Assembly: GCF_040939455.1 (NCBI RefSeq)
Contig: NC_134112.1
Coordinates: forward strand, 66,667,001-66,731,000
From: Microcebus murinus
Taxonomy: Eukaryota; Chordata; Mammalia; Primates; Cheirogaleidae
Reading direction: 5' to 3'
Length of the DNA: 64,000 nucleotides
Shown: in pieces, positions 1 to 12,039 of the stretch
How the letters are laid out: each line of letters starts with the position of its first letter
Numbering within the stretch: the first letter of the stretch is position 1
Notes under the pieces: generated by a model
Databases searched by the model: none
Seen by the model: only the letters and a program-made list of their open reading frames with translations
What the model was told of the DNA's origin: nothing
Position numbers and translations under genes: made by a program

Positions 1-609
1 GAGATCAGTTTAGCCGAGGAGAGGGTTTGTTGGAAAGATGTGTAGAAGTACGCATGATTAAAGAATAGAAGCAAATTGTGGAAGGAAAGAAATGCTATTT
101 TATTCCTCCTTAGCATACTCCTTTTTTTTGCTGTGACTGTCAATATTTTAGATAAGAATGTAAGACTAAATAAAGTTCAACCACCCACTCCCACCCTTGT
201 CACTCAAGCTACACTAAATTGTTATGACTCATAAATGAATACTAGATATTCTGAGTAATAAATTACCTTGGTAAAAAGAATTAATGAATATACCATGCAT
301 CAATCAGATATAATAAATACACTCAGTAAAAGCTGATGGAAAATAAATTGTCTTTAGTAAGGCAGGAGGCATTTTAGGATCTTATAGCACAATGAAGGAA
401 AGAAAAATTGGTGATCCTTATTTAACACTATTTAGCCAAGCACTGCAGTATATTCTTCTGATTACCATTTCACTAATACTATACACTGTGTGAAGTATTA
501 CTCTTGTTTATGGATAAAGAAATCCAGGTTTGTAAGGTTTACCCACTAATGAGAAAGAATGAACAATAGGTCTGATTCCACATTCTTGTGCCTTTGCCCC
601 AAAACTTCA
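1..609. other. Unassigned AT-rich non-coding DNA
   Basis: I see no recognisable repeat, exon or RNA gene. The sequence is AT-rich with short A and T runs. Open frames are short and random in composition. Confidence 0.6.
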
Positions 610-636
610 TGTGTGTGTGTGTGTGTGTGTGCGTGC
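610..636. repeat. (TG)n microsatellite
   Basis: About 11 uninterrupted GT dinucleotides are followed by a degenerate GCGTGCATGC end. This tract creates a small spurious Cys/Val-rich open frame, which is not a gene. Confidence 0.95.
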
Positions 637-1284
637 ATGCACTTATGCAAGTTTTGTAGATGGCAACAAGCTTTACCAAAAATAAATTCAGTCAATGTCC
701 CTATTTACCCTAAGTCTCAAGAACATTGTCCCAGAAGTCAATGACTACCTTTTTTCTTGATCCCACTACACTATAGGTGAGTTCCTCTGAATTTTATTTG
801 TACAAACAATTCTTCCTTCAAACTAAATTACTGTAAAAACACTTACCACAAAGGAAATTGCTAACAAAATCATTATCTACCTCAGTACAAACTAATGTTA
901 TTACTTCCAGGAAACAGCAGCAACTGAATTATATAATAGAAATATTAGTTTAAAAGGTCACTGGATGTCAGAATGTATCATTTTACAGAAGTCTCTTGAG
1001 ACACTATTCATCAGAAATTATAATGCTTAGAACAGTAAATTCAATGCCATGATTCAGCAAATCTCTCTCCTCCCTGGTTCATTTAGCACCAGTTATGAAG
1101 CTCTGAAAAGGAAAAATAGTTATTCTTTCTGTGAAATACTCACTTCCACTTGCAGGGAAGAGGGAAAAAAAAAAAACAGAAACAAAAAACAGAGAGGCCC
1201 ATCTAAGTCTCTCTTTACTAAATTCATCTAATCCCTACATTAACATATAGAACATACACCCAGATACTAGCTTGGGGAGAAGAG
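637..1284. other. Unassigned AT-rich non-coding DNA
   Basis: No repeat family or gene is recognised. An A-run lies near 1167-1178. Confidence 0.55.
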
Positions 1285-1425
1285 ACGTGCTTAGTCCTAT
1301 ACCCTTATTTTACAGATAGGGAAACTAAAACTCAGTGAAATGAACGATGTGCCCAACCAACGTTGCAGAAATAGTGATTAAAAGAAGTAGAAGCCTGAGA
1401 TTTGTTCCAAAATCCATTGTCAGGG
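1285..1425 (-). repeat. MIR SINE fragment
   Basis: The core TTTTACAGATAGGGAAACT followed by CTCAGTG matches the reverse complement of the MIR central core (CCTCAGTTTCCTCATCTGTAAAAT). The flanks are strongly decayed. This is an old mammalian-wide SINE and the borders are approximate. Confidence 0.65.
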
Positions 1426-2425
1426 TGGGGAAGGAAGGAGAGTTTATAGGCAAAACAGGGTTAGGCAAGCATGTGATAAATGGGTGGGCAATGGGTATGT
1501 GGGGAATCATTATCCTAAATAAACCTGCCCTATTCTCTCTTAAACAAACAAACAAACAAACTACAATGTAGCTTATGACAAAAAAAAAAAAAAAAGAAAA
1601 CTAGAAGAGTAATTAAACAAACTATACCGTTCCTCTCAGCTAGATAAAAGTTATTCAGTACAACTGAACAAACATATGAAAATTAGTGATATTTCATTCC
1701 CCTATATCATTTACATACTTTAACTCAACTTTTTTTTTACCTACACTTGCATAGTAAAAGAATGTTGACGAAAACTGAGCAGTTATCCTTCTACAATACA
1801 CTGAAATACACTTTCTGAACACCACTAAATGGGTCTGAGGCTGAAATAGCATTCAAAAACCATATCAAATCCTGTTTTACAGTGCATGGTGAGACCAGAA
1901 TATATTCTAAAGGGCTAATTAGGATTAGCAGGCAATTATAATTGTCAAAGAGATATCAGTCCTATGTAGATCACTGATATTACCACTCTTCATACAGAAA
2001 ACTGTAGACACAGTTCATTGTCTATAATATGTTACATATCATCAAGAGACTCTAGTAAATGGGAAAGAAGAGAACAAAAAAGTATTGGACGTCAAATGAA
2101 CTGAAATCTGAAAATTTCCTTTTCCTAACTGCAAGTATGAGAGTGACTTATTATAGTATATATAGGGAAGAAAGAATCATTACTACTGGGCAACAAATGC
2201 ATCTATGTAATTCAGTATGGACCCTGAAAATTTAATTTTTTTTTTTGTTCTGTTACAGACCTCTTTTTACTTTAAGATGACAGCTGCAAGATAATATACT
2301 TATCCATTCAGTTTTTTACTCTTTAAAGGAAAAGCTGGGACACAGAAAAGCAGAAAAGACATTAGTCATTTTTAAAAACAAAGTAATTATATCCTATTTA
2401 GATTTCTATAGAATTAAAAATGTAT
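1426..2425. other. Unassigned AT-rich non-coding DNA with (CAAA)n and A-run
   Basis: It holds a short (CAAA)n run at about 1542-1560 and an A-run at about 1580-1595. Nothing else is recognised. Confidence 0.55.
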
Positions 2426-3009
2426 ACGAGGTCTGTCTGGAAAGTATTCAGCCATGTGAAATGAAAAATAGAGACACTTACTGAAGAACATACAAGATAC
2501 ATGAAACATTGTCCATAGGACAATGACACCTCAGTCCTCTGCAAAGTAGGCACACCTTGGGACATCACACAGTTCTCCCAGCATCTCTTAACCTAACCCA
2601 TACGTATGGGTTCAACATCCTCAGGTGTTCTGCTTGTTGCAGGTCTTCCAGAACGTGGATCACTTTCAACAGATTCTTGACCATCTTTGAAGCATTTGTG
2701 CTGCACTCACTACATCATCCCTGAAAGCCTTCTGAATCATCATAATAATTTCTGCAGAGGAATGTTCAAGCTTAATGTAAAATTTCATATAGATTCGTTG
2801 CTCTACTCAGTCATTTTGAGTGTGACAGCCACACAGTACACATGCTCACTCAATGGTGTCTAGCACTCCACTGATTAGGACAGTAAAGTTGTCATTGCTT
2901 ACACATGCACATTCCTGTCCACTCTCCTTGGCTGCCAAGTTAAGTTGATGTCTTTCCAACCGTTCTCGTTATATTAACAATGGCTGGATACTTTGCAGAC
3001 TCACCTCAT
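2426..3009 (-). mobile_element. Internally deleted mariner-like DNA transposon
   Basis: Imperfect terminal inverted repeats bound it: GAGGTCTGTCTGGAAAGTAT at the left and, read on the minus strand, GAGGTGAGTCTGCAAAGTAT at the right. The minus strand between them encodes a decayed N-terminal transposase. One frame gives EQRIYMKFYIKLEHSSAEII. After a frameshift, 2611-2682 gives DPRSGRPATSRTPEDVE, a hallmark of the mariner helix-turn-helix region. The catalytic DD(34)D part is missing, so at about 584 bp it is less than half of a full mariner (about 1.3 kb). It is non-autonomous and dead. The mariner superfamily is secure; the subfamily is not assigned. Confidence 0.82.
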
Positions 3010-3154
3010 TTATTTTTAGGCAGTATGATCTCTATTTCCTCAAAACACATCTCTAAGGTTCACCATATTTTAAAATATAGAATATAATACAACCACTTTA
3101 GAAAACTTTGCAGCTATATCCCCAAGAGCTGTATATATATCTTAGTTCCCAGCA

Positions 3155-3246
3155 ATTTAACTCATATATATATGAGTTAAATATATATATGAGTTTTATA
3201 TATATATGAGTTATATATATAACTCATATAATGTATATAATATAGT

Positions 3247-3298
<52 letters not shown>
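3155..3298. repeat. (TA)n tract with two perfect palindromes
   Basis: A pure AT run of about 46 bp (3252-3297) is preceded by two perfect 28-bp palindromes, 3155-3182 and 3203-3230, each built from ATATGAGTT and AACTCATAT arms. The whole tract can fold as hairpins or cruciforms. It lies inside an old L1 3' end. Confidence 0.95.
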
Positions 3299-3303
<5 letters not shown>

Positions 3304-3633
3304 CCCAAGAGAAAGTCACACATGAATGGGAAAGTTCAAGCATTATTTGTAGTGGCCCAAAACTGGAAACAATCCAAATATCTATCAATAATAGAACAGA
3401 AATGTAAATTGTGGAATAACCTTACAAAGGAATACTGCATAGCAAAGTAACATTGAACTTTCACTATACACAGCACAAATGAACCTTACCTACAGAATGG
3501 TGAGTGAAAGGCAGCAAACACAAGGATACTTACTATATAATTCAATTAATATGCATTTCAAAAACAGTCAAAACTAATCTATGGAGACAAATATCATCTA
3601 GATAAAGAAATGACAAGAGGGGAATATGAGGAA

Positions 3634-3902
3634 GATGGGGTCTCACTCTGTTGCCCAGACTGGAGTGATTCCATCATAGTTCACTGTAGCCCCAAACTCC
3701 TGGGCTCAAGAAATCCTCCTGCCTCAGCCTCCCAAGTAACTGGGATTATAGTCATGCCTGATTAATTTTTAAATTTTTTTGTAGAAACAGATTCTTGCTA
3801 TGCTGCCCAGGCCAGTCTCAAACTCCTGGGCTCAGGTGACCCTCCCGAGACCTTGGCCTCCGAAAGTGCTGGGATTACAGGCCTGAGCCACCATGTCCAG
3901 CC
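3634..3902 (-). mobile_element. AluJ-like SINE
   Basis: Antisense Alu: it begins GATGGGGTCTCACTCTGTTG and ends at CCATGTCCAGCC, the reverse of the Alu start GGCTGGACATGG. Both monomers are present. It lacks the strepsirrhine linker expansion, so it looks like an old AluJ-type copy. It interrupts an L1M 3' end. Confidence 0.9.
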
Positions 3903-4257
3903 CAGAGGTAATATTCTTTATCTTGATCAATGTGTGGTTACATGGGCCACTGCCTTGGAAAAAAGGTTCACCAAGCTGAACGCTTAAGATGTATACATGT
4001 TTCTGTTTGCATGTTATACTTCAATTTTAAATTTTCACATAACGTTAAGTGTAAGTTAGAATTTTTCTAAGATTACATGCTGGAGTAGTGAATTCCACGT
4101 AAGAGTATTCAGAATAACCAGATTCTAGTAACGACTCTTCTATTCATCAGCTATATAGTCTCTAACATAATTCAAACTCTCAGTGATAATTCTAGTGGCC
4201 AATAAATCTCAGAGAGAAGTTCTTAAGATTTTTTTAAAATATTAAATCATTTCTATT

Positions 4258-4370
4258 CATTTAACAAATATTTATTGTGAGCCTACTATGTAAAGGACAC
4301 CATTCTTGGCATCACTTATATTCTAATGAAGGGAAATAGAAAACTGTGCAGCAAACATAATAAATATATG
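4258..4370 (-). repeat. L2 LINE 3' end
   Basis: CATTTAACAAATATTTATTG, then GAGCCTACTATG, then CACCATTCTTGGCATCACTT is the reverse complement of the L2 3' terminus (TAGTAGGCGCTCAATAAATA). Old and non-coding. Confidence 0.8.
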
Positions 4371-4659
4371 AATGAATGTTGCAGATTACAATCAGTGTTT
4401 AAAATGTATATACTAAACGAGACTTTCAATTCAGTCTGAACACACTAGATCACATGTAAATACAGAGAGGAAACTAGCTTGAAATAACTATTTCATTATG
4501 ATCTGAAGTAAAACCATTCCCAGGGTTAAAGCTCTTGCATAAATCTTCATGAATAAGTCTTGGTAACATAGGAAATATTTAAACATATCTTTGAAACCAC
4601 AGAGGATAGAGCTAGAGCCAAAAAGGCATATTTTTCAAAAAAAGGGATTAGATCAATAT
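4371..4659. other. Unassigned AT-rich non-coding DNA
   Basis: Nothing is recognised between the L2 fragment and the MaLR LTR. Confidence 0.5.
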
Positions 4660-5015
4660 TGCTATGGCTTGAATGTATCCCCCAAAAAGCATGTTTTGGA
4701 AACTTAATCCTCAATACAGCAGTGTTGAGAGGTAGGCCTAATGAGAGGTGTTCAGGTCATGAGGGCTGCACCCACAAGCATGGATTACTGCTGATTATAA
4801 AAGGGCTGGAGGCTGTGTGTATGATCTCCCTCCCACTTTTGCCCTTTCTTTGCCCTACTAACATGAGATGACACAGCAAGAAAGCTCTCATCAGATGCCA
4901 GCTCCTTGACCTTGAACTTCTCAGCATCCAGAACCATGACCCAATAAATTTCTGTTCATTGCAAATTACCTAATCCTAGGTATTCTGTTGTAGCAACACA
5001 AAAATGACTAAGACA
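4660..5015 (+). mobile_element. Solo ERVL-MaLR LTR (MST/MLT1-like)
   Basis: The 356-bp unit starts TGCTATGGCTTGAATGTATC and ends GACTAAGACA, the usual MaLR borders. Other MaLR marks are GTCATGAGGGCTGCACCCAC, a TATAAAAGGGCT box near 4796, CAGCAAGAAAGCTCTC, and an AATAAATTTCTGTTC polyadenylation region near 4944. No internal sequence adjoins it, so it is a solo LTR. The 5-bp flanks no longer match, as expected for an old insertion. The short open frame inside it is not a gene. Confidence 0.85.
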
Positions 5016-5027
5016 AGAAAGAATTTT

Positions 5028-5300
5028 GGCCAGTTGTAGTGGCTCATGCCTGTAATCCTAGCACTTTGGGAGGCTGAGGCAGGAGAATTGCTTGAGGCCA
5101 GGAGTTCAAGACCAGCCTGGACAACATATCTCTACAAAAAAAGTGAAAAATTATCTGGACATGGTGGCTCATGAATATAGTCCCAGCTATTTTGGAGGCT
5201 GAGGCAGGAGGACCCCTTGAGCACAAGAATTTGAGGCTGCAGTGAGCTATGATGATTCCATTGTACTCTAGTTTGGGCAATAAACTGAGATCCTGTCTCA
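5028..5300 (+). mobile_element. AluJ-like SINE
   Basis: It starts GGCCAGTTGTAGTGGCTCAT and ends GATCCTGTCTCA. The left and right monomers are joined by a short linker (CTCTACAAAAAAAGTG) without the lemur insertion. It is heavily mutated and followed directly by an (AAGG)n tail. The 85-residue antisense frame here is Alu-derived. Confidence 0.92.
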
Positions 5301-5346
5301 AGGAAGGAAGGAAGGAATATAGGAAAGAAGGAAAGGAAGAAGGAAA
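5299..5346. repeat. (AAGG)n / purine-rich Alu tail
   Basis: Degenerate AAGG and GAAA units replace the original poly(A) tail of the preceding Alu, a common microsatellite birth site. Confidence 0.85.
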
Positions 5347-6104
5347 AGTACTTTAAGTAGCCAATATTTAAAAAGACAGTGATAAAAGAAAAACTTGATA
5401 CTAGATTATGGAAAAGAAATAACTTTTGTATTTGGGAAGTAGGTTAGATTTGACATGCAAGACCTTTCTAGAATTTAATTTTATTAATTGGGAGTTTTGA
5501 AAATATATTAAAATATTACATTTTTAAAAAATCTTTATTACATATATACAACAAAAAAGAATAAAGGTCATACACAATCTTATATTAATAAACTGACATT
5601 GGAATTTCTCTGTATTGTCTTGTAGATCTTTAAAAAGCTATTAGAATTACATAGAAATAATTATAACAGATAAAATTTTGTATCCCTTTTTCATTGAGCA
5701 TTCTATTAAGTAGTTTAAATATATTAATTTGTACTGTCTAGAGAGGTGAGAATTTTTGTATCAGCAAATATCCAATTTTTCAACTAGAAAAAGATATTAA
5801 TACAAATTTCTAAAAAGTTACATGGTTTGTTTTAAATGTGTTTTAACACCTTTCTAGCATAAAAGTTGTGCAAAAACCCAGAAAACAATAAAAAATGACT
5901 TTTATATATACTAAACTCAAATTGCCTAAAAATTTAAATAATAAAACAAAACAGCAATGAGACTCACTGAGGCCCTGTTTATGTCATTCCTTAACGAATG
6001 GTTTCAAATTGTCTCCCATCAGTTAAACCTAACCACACTGAAAATCTATGCAACTATTCTACATATTAGATATATGTAGAATATTATCAACAAATATTTG
6101 AGTG
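5347..6104. other. Unassigned AT-rich non-coding DNA
   Basis: Very AT-rich. No repeat or gene is recognised. Confidence 0.5.
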
Positions 6105-6645
6105 GTTGTACCCCTTTCCAATTTATTCTCCACACTATAATTACAATGGTCTTTCTAAAATGGTAATTGTATCAAGTCATGCCACTTCTAAAATTTGTAA
6201 AAGGCTCCCCTTCCACCACAAGATCACATTCCTTAAAGTGACTCTTAACATAACATAACATGCCCTGCTTACTTGTGCAATTCTGCCTTTCCCTACTCTC
6301 TCTGGACTAAAGTACTCAACTGCAGGGATCCAACTTCAGGTTCTCTGAGCTTTTTAGATACCTAGCTCTGATCACAAGCTGTCACCTCTGCCTAGCACAC
6401 TATTTTCTGCCCTCTCTTTCTAACTTCTACTCAGCTTTATTCAGCTGAGACATGATCTTCACCCAGAAGACTTTCCTGGTTCCCCAAACACCTAGTGCTT
6501 CTCCCCTTCAACAACCACATCCTGCGCTGTGCTGTGCGATGGCCTGTCCTCTCTGCCACCAGCAAGGGAGGGACCATTTCTCTGTGTCACTACTCTGCAT
6601 TCAGTGACACCTACTGAACTCATTATCTGTTGGATAAATGTGTGA
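6105..6645 (+). repeat. L2 LINE 3' region
   Basis: The order of landmarks follows L2: TTATTCTCCACACTATAATT, GTATCAAGTCATGCCACTTC, AAGGCTCCCCTTCCACCAC, then the ACATGATCTTCACCCAGAAG region, and a final TGGATAAATGTGTGAATGAT. It corresponds to the end of the L2 reverse-transcriptase ORF plus the 3' UTR. Too decayed to code. Confidence 0.7.
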
Positions 6646-6769
6646 ATGATATCAATGCCAGCACTTTGCTGGGTGCTTGGGACACAACACAAAATAAAAA
6701 TATATTTCTTGTACAGAGAATTTCATAATCTAAGTGCTCATTTGAATTTGGAAAAGCAGGGTGGAAGAG

Positions 6770-6845
6770 AAAGTGACCTGGTCACCTTAACTTCTTCAAG
6801 CTTTATCTTCCTCTTCTGTAAATTGGGGAATCTTCACCTTCTTAT
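6770..6845 (+). repeat. MIR SINE core fragment
   Basis: CTTCAAGCTTTATCTTCCTC, then TTCTGTAAATTGGGGAAT resembles the MIR core in sense orientation. Short and low identity. Confidence 0.5.
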
Positions 6846-6849
6846 TATG

Positions 6850-7460
6850 GGTACAACCATCCAGTTACTGAACAAACCAGAAACTGATCATGCTCCTTGT
6901 CTCCTCTCGCTTCCTGTACTACCATCTCCAATACAACCCAAATAGTCTAAGTATGTACCTCCAAAGAGATATTCCAATCTGTCCACTTTTCTCCATCTTT
7001 TCCTCCACGGTAATATACTTTCTCTCTTAGATTTCTTAATGTATTATTTCCATTCTTGCCCCATCTGATTTATTTTAACCTGGAGCTGTCAGATTATAGA
7101 TAAAACTGTCACTCTACTGAAAATTTTCCTCAATGACTTTTTACTGCCCTATTAATGATCTGAACCCTACTGACCTCTCCAAACTCACCTCGTCCACCTT
7201 TACCCTAGTAAAGCTCCAGCCACGCTGGCCCCCTTCTAGATCTTGCAACATGCCAAGTTTTTTACTGCCTCTGAGCCTTCACAGGTGCTATTCACTCTGG
7301 CGAGCACACTCTTCTCTTTCCTTTCTTTCAGGTTCACTGTGAAAGCTCTTGAGAGAGACTTTGCATGAACAGCACATTTAAACTGAACCCTCAGTCCCAT
7401 ACTCCTGTCATTCTCTAAACCCATTCATTGGTCTGTCCTTCTTTCCACTTCAGCATACGT
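6850..7460 (+). repeat. L2 LINE ORF2/3' region
   Basis: It follows the L2 order: CCTTGTCTCCTCTCGCTTCC, the segment where L2 has CTTCTCACCACCTCC, TTTTTACTGCCCTATTAATG, CTCCAGCCACGCTGGCCCCC, and GAGCCTTCACAGGTGCTATT. CAGCCACGCTGGCC and the later (TG)CTATTCACTCTGG block are the best-kept L2 landmarks. Open frames on both strands here are relics. Confidence 0.72.
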
Positions 7461-8779
7461 CCGAAAAGTAGAGCCATGCCTGGCATACAAAACATAGGCA
7501 AAAAGTTTTAGGAAAGAAGTAAAAAAGGAAAAGAAGCTATACACAGATATAACATGTGCAGACTATTTTGATGTGAACACAGGTTCCTTATTTTCTCTAA
7601 ACTTCACCTTTCACAGCCTAATACCCATCAATAGAGGTGGAAAAAATGCTTCTGTTCTGAAGACTGCTGTTCATACGTAAGTTGCGTGAGATAAATCATG
7701 TCTTAATACAGTTGAGGTTATAAAATAGGTAGCTATTATCTTAGGAAGGACAAATAGGAGGATAGAGGAAAAGAAAACAGGAGAATCTTTGTGCAATAAC
7801 AAGTACACAAAGTTCTGAAAATGACATGGCACCCAGAAAGAAGCCACAATGATAAGGCTTTGGAGGAGAATATAAGGCAAAACAACATGTGAGCCCCAGA
7901 AACTCAGGGATGGAACAGGAGTAACACTGGTGGGGACAGAGGTAGCAGCAAACACAAACCCTGATTATTTCACACACTGTTTTCCTTAAAGTATTCCTGT
8001 ACAGAAATATCAAGAATGAAAATTGGAAATTTCATATAAGATCACATAAAATGTTATTCACATTTTAGCATTCAAACAATCCCTTTACAATCCCCAAGCA
8101 AGTCTAATATTGTATAATATGACTAATTTGAGGTCAGGTAAAACTGCCAAGGAGGTGGACTTTTACAGCAAACTGTTTTAGTTGTGCTTAATTAAAAAGC
8201 TCAACACAATCAGGTTCATTTCACGTTGGTCACCTGAGGCACAATTTGCTACCCACCACTCTGCAATAAGCAGCTGTTTGCAATAAGCGCCGTGTTGCAG
8301 ACATTAGGCTATCTCCTGGGGTTTACAGGATGTTGATTCCTAAAGGCCAGATCTAACACTTTGGGGAAATATAAAAGACAGCAAGCAAGCACAGAAGGAG
8401 AAATAATGCATGGCGTTTGATTATTTGAGGACTGCAACATATTACAGGAAGTGGTTACCACAGAAACTATGATCTGTAAATGGCCCAGGTGGAATGTGCT
8501 GGAAAATAACATGTTGTGTAAAAATTGAGTTGACTTGTAGAACATCAGAGGTGGGTAGCACCATGGAGATTAACTGGCGGGGCTCTGGCTAAAGGATAAT
8601 AGGTCTCTGTATTCAAAGCACAAATGTCCCATTTGACAACCCTGACTGGTGGATTTCAACCCTCCACTGGAAGCACCTGCTATGTTGTGCAGGCCGTTTT
8701 AAGGCAAGTTCTGTTATGGAATTCTTTATATTGAGTGAAAATCTATATCAACTCTTTAATTTATTCCCATTAGGTTATG
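7461..8779. other. Unassigned, comparatively GC-balanced single-copy DNA
   Basis: No repeat is recognised over about 1.3 kb. The part from about 8200 to 8700 is less AT-rich than its surroundings and contains the small repeat GCAATAAGC..GCAATAAGC (8263-8288). Short overlapping minus-strand frames at 7671-8013 have no recognisable domain and I do not call them genes. Confidence 0.5.
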
Positions 8780-8945
8780 TTCCTTAGAGACAACAGAATA
8801 AATCAAATTCATCTTCAACATCCCCCAAAATATTTGGAAATAGCTCTTACATAGCCTCATACTCAATTTTCTTGTCTTCATATTAAACAGCTGCAGTGCA
8901 TTCAAATGTAACCTTTATTGTAAGACATAGCATTGAGTCATTCCT
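8780..8945 (-). repeat. CR1/L3 LINE fragment
   Basis: The block AAATATTTGGAAATAGCTCT, then CTCAATTTTCTTGTCTTCAT, then TTAAACAGCTGCAGTGCATT and GTAAGACATAGCATTGAGTC resembles the antisense of the CR1/L3 reverse-transcriptase 3' region (sense protein like LFSLEKRRLRGDMIAIFKYL). Ancient; borders approximate. Confidence 0.55.
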
Positions 8946-9029
8946 ATTTCCTAGGCACTCTTCTAAATATGTTGCCATTGCTATATTTCAATAATCAAAG
9001 CCAAATGCACTCATCTAACAGTAAGAACC

Positions 9030-9210
9030 AACAGGTTTACTAAGATCTTTGCATTTGTTATCTCACTAAATCCTAATAAGGAAGAAATTATAATCACCAC
9101 CTTGTAATGAGGAAGACAGAAATACTTGCTAGAGGCTCTATTGTTAGTAGCAAAGTCAGGAATTGAACCCATGTTGACCCCAAAGCCTATGCCCTAACCC
9201 TGGTCCTGGA
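9030..9210 (-). repeat. MIR SINE
   Basis: TTTGCATTTGTTATCTCACT and AATCCTAATAAGGAAGAAAT lead to GTCAGGAATTGAACCCATGT, then CAAAGCCTATGCCCTAACC. This is the reverse complement of MIR, whose sense strand holds GGGTTCGAATCCCGGCTCTG. Confidence 0.82.
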
Positions 9211-9499
9211 CCACCACAGGGGAGACCTGACCAGAGCAGGGAGCAGACAATGGGGGTAGGAGAAGCTCCTAAACATCTGTCAGATGCAGATTCTGTTATT
9301 TAATATATAAACTGACCCAAATACTCAAACTATCTATGTGATCAACATACCAATTACATTTTTCTCCAATTAACTGGAAGAAAAGGCTGGGCAAGGCAAG
9401 ACTGAGAATGGTGCCTTCCAAATGCTATAGGAAGAACTATGAACTTACCTTAGACTTATGAGGCCATTGAGTTTTTAAGTGATAGTATTATACTTTCGC
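9211..9499. other. Unassigned non-coding DNA
   Basis: Nothing is recognised. The first ~35 bp (GGAGACCTGACCAGAGCAG) resemble 10378-10398 (see findings). Confidence 0.45.
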
Positions 9500-10275
9500 T
9501 AAGGTAATTTTAAAAGATTGCTCTAAAAGTATGTAAGTACAGGTAAACAGAAAGTCACACTTAAGACAGATTGCTCTGACAACAGTCAAGTGAGCCATGA
9601 CAAGAGTCTGACTAGCTTAGTGGTGTGAGGATAGAGCAAAGTTTATGGATTCAAGAGAGACTTAGAAACCAGAACTGACAGTCCTTGGTGATGATTTAGA
9701 TTTGTAAGCCGTAGTGTAGTAGTGATTTAGAATGCGGCTCTGGTCAGACTGGGATTGGAATTCCAGCTTCACCACTTCAATTTGTGTAAATGAAGCTATA
9801 CTTTAGCTTCTGCCACTATAAATAGGCACAAGAGCACCCGACTCATAGAGATGCTGACAAAATTAACTATGATAAGAAGCAGATGTAGAGTCACAAAAGT
9901 CCTTGTCGCAAAAGAAACATTCGCTAATGTTGGCGATGAAGATGAGAAGAAAGAGGTAGAAGACAGGGAGAAAAGGTGGTTCAGATTGACTGCCATTGCT
10001 TTACTTAGGTGACTGTCAGAAAGGCAGCCTTCAGGAGGAAGTCGTGAGTTCAGTTTTGAACATGATGAGTTTGAAGTGTCTGATTCGTCCAGTGGATTGA
10101 AGAATATAGAAGTGTCAGCAGTGGGATCTAGCCCTTTAAAGAAGCTTGGCTACGAAGGAAAGTAGAAAGCACATAAGGGCCAGAGGAGGAGAGTAACTTA
10201 CCTTGATGCATGGTGAGAGTTTGGAAGAAAAAAGCCTGAAGACAGGGAGGAGCCAAAGGTAAAAAATGATTAAGG
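9500..10275 (-). repeat. Decayed L2 LINE, interrupted by a MIR
   Basis: GATTGCTCTGACAACAGTCA, and later GAGTTCAGTTTTGAACATGA, then TGAGTTTGAAGTGTCTGATT, resemble antisense L2 (consensus GAGTTCGGTTTTGGACATGT). A MIR near 9700-9875 splits it. Identity is low and the extent is uncertain. Confidence 0.42.
9700..9875 (+). repeat. MIR SINE
   Basis: TAGTGATTTAGAATGCGGCT, then CTGGGATTGGAATTCCAGCT, then TCACCACTTCAATTTGTG follows the MIR 5' half in sense orientation (GTGGTTAAGAGCACGGACTC..GGGTTCGAATCCCGGCTC). The ACTCATAGAGATGCTGACAA part fits the MIR 3' half. Confidence 0.75.
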
Positions 10276-10827
10276 GGTTAACTGGGTGAAACCAGTATCC
10301 CAGGGGACAAGGTCAGAACTGAACTCATGTTTGACTACAAAGCCTGTGCCCTAACTCCTGTCACAGATGACTTCACAGGAGATCAACCAGAGCAGAAGAG
10401 AGAAGAGACAAGCAGAGAAATGGGCCAGAGCACAAGGACGAGCCTTGAGCAGGAACAAAGGGACCTCCCCCTCCTAGAGAGGCAGGAAAAGAGGCAAGGT
10501 TGGATGCAGAGAGGAAGCTTCTCTACAATGTCCCTATTTCCCAATAACCTGAAATCAACTCCAAGGGAGTAGAAGTGGGGAGAGGTGGGAAGTAAGGAGA
10601 CGGACATGAGTATGATGGCAAAGATTAAATACTATTTGAAAAAAAACGGGACAGAGAGGGGCGAGGGAAAGGCATTCCTACAATGAGCTTTTACTCATCT
10701 TTCAGTGCCCAATTTGGTTGTCTGTCACCTGTGATATTTTCCTCAGTTGTCCTCTCTCATAAATGAAACTTTTGTCTCTCACACAACATTTGGTTAAAAA
10801 TTCTATTAAAAGTATTTATTAAGATGA
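10276..10827. other. Unassigned, purine-rich non-coding DNA
   Basis: Purine-rich over about 10380-10660. The segment at 10308-10400 resembles 9150-9245 beyond the MIR core. Two open frames of about 75-80 codons lie on opposite strands over the same bases and have no recognisable domain. Confidence 0.45.
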
Positions 10828-10847
10828 TATATATATATATATATATA
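10828..10847. repeat. (TA)n microsatellite
   Basis: About ten uninterrupted AT units. Confidence 0.9.
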
Positions 10848-10944
10848 AATCTTTCCAACTAGATCACATTTTGTTCAGTGCAAAATTCTCAGCTATTCCC
10901 TAAAATACAATAGTTGCTTTTTTTTTTCCTAAAAGGAGCAAGCT

Positions 10945-12039
<1,095 letters not shown>

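Larger units (their letters stand above)
3060..4040 (+). mobile_element. Old L1 (L1M-type) 3' end, split by an Alu
   Basis: The part at about 3305-3600 reads like an ancient L1 3' region (GGCCCAAAACTGGAAACAAT, then GAAATGTAAATTGTGGAATA). After the antisense Alu at 3634-3902 it resumes with a typical L1M tail (GTATACATGTTTCTGTTTGC, GCATGTTATACTTCAATT). A (TA)n expansion sits inside at about 3155-3298. It has no coding potential. Confidence 0.7.

Noticed and set aside
559..744. Cys/Val-repeat open frame over the (TG)n tract
   Set aside because: Microsatellite translation.
2426..3009. Possibility of an active mariner
   Set aside because: The catalytic half is deleted and the N-terminal frame has a frameshift and stops.
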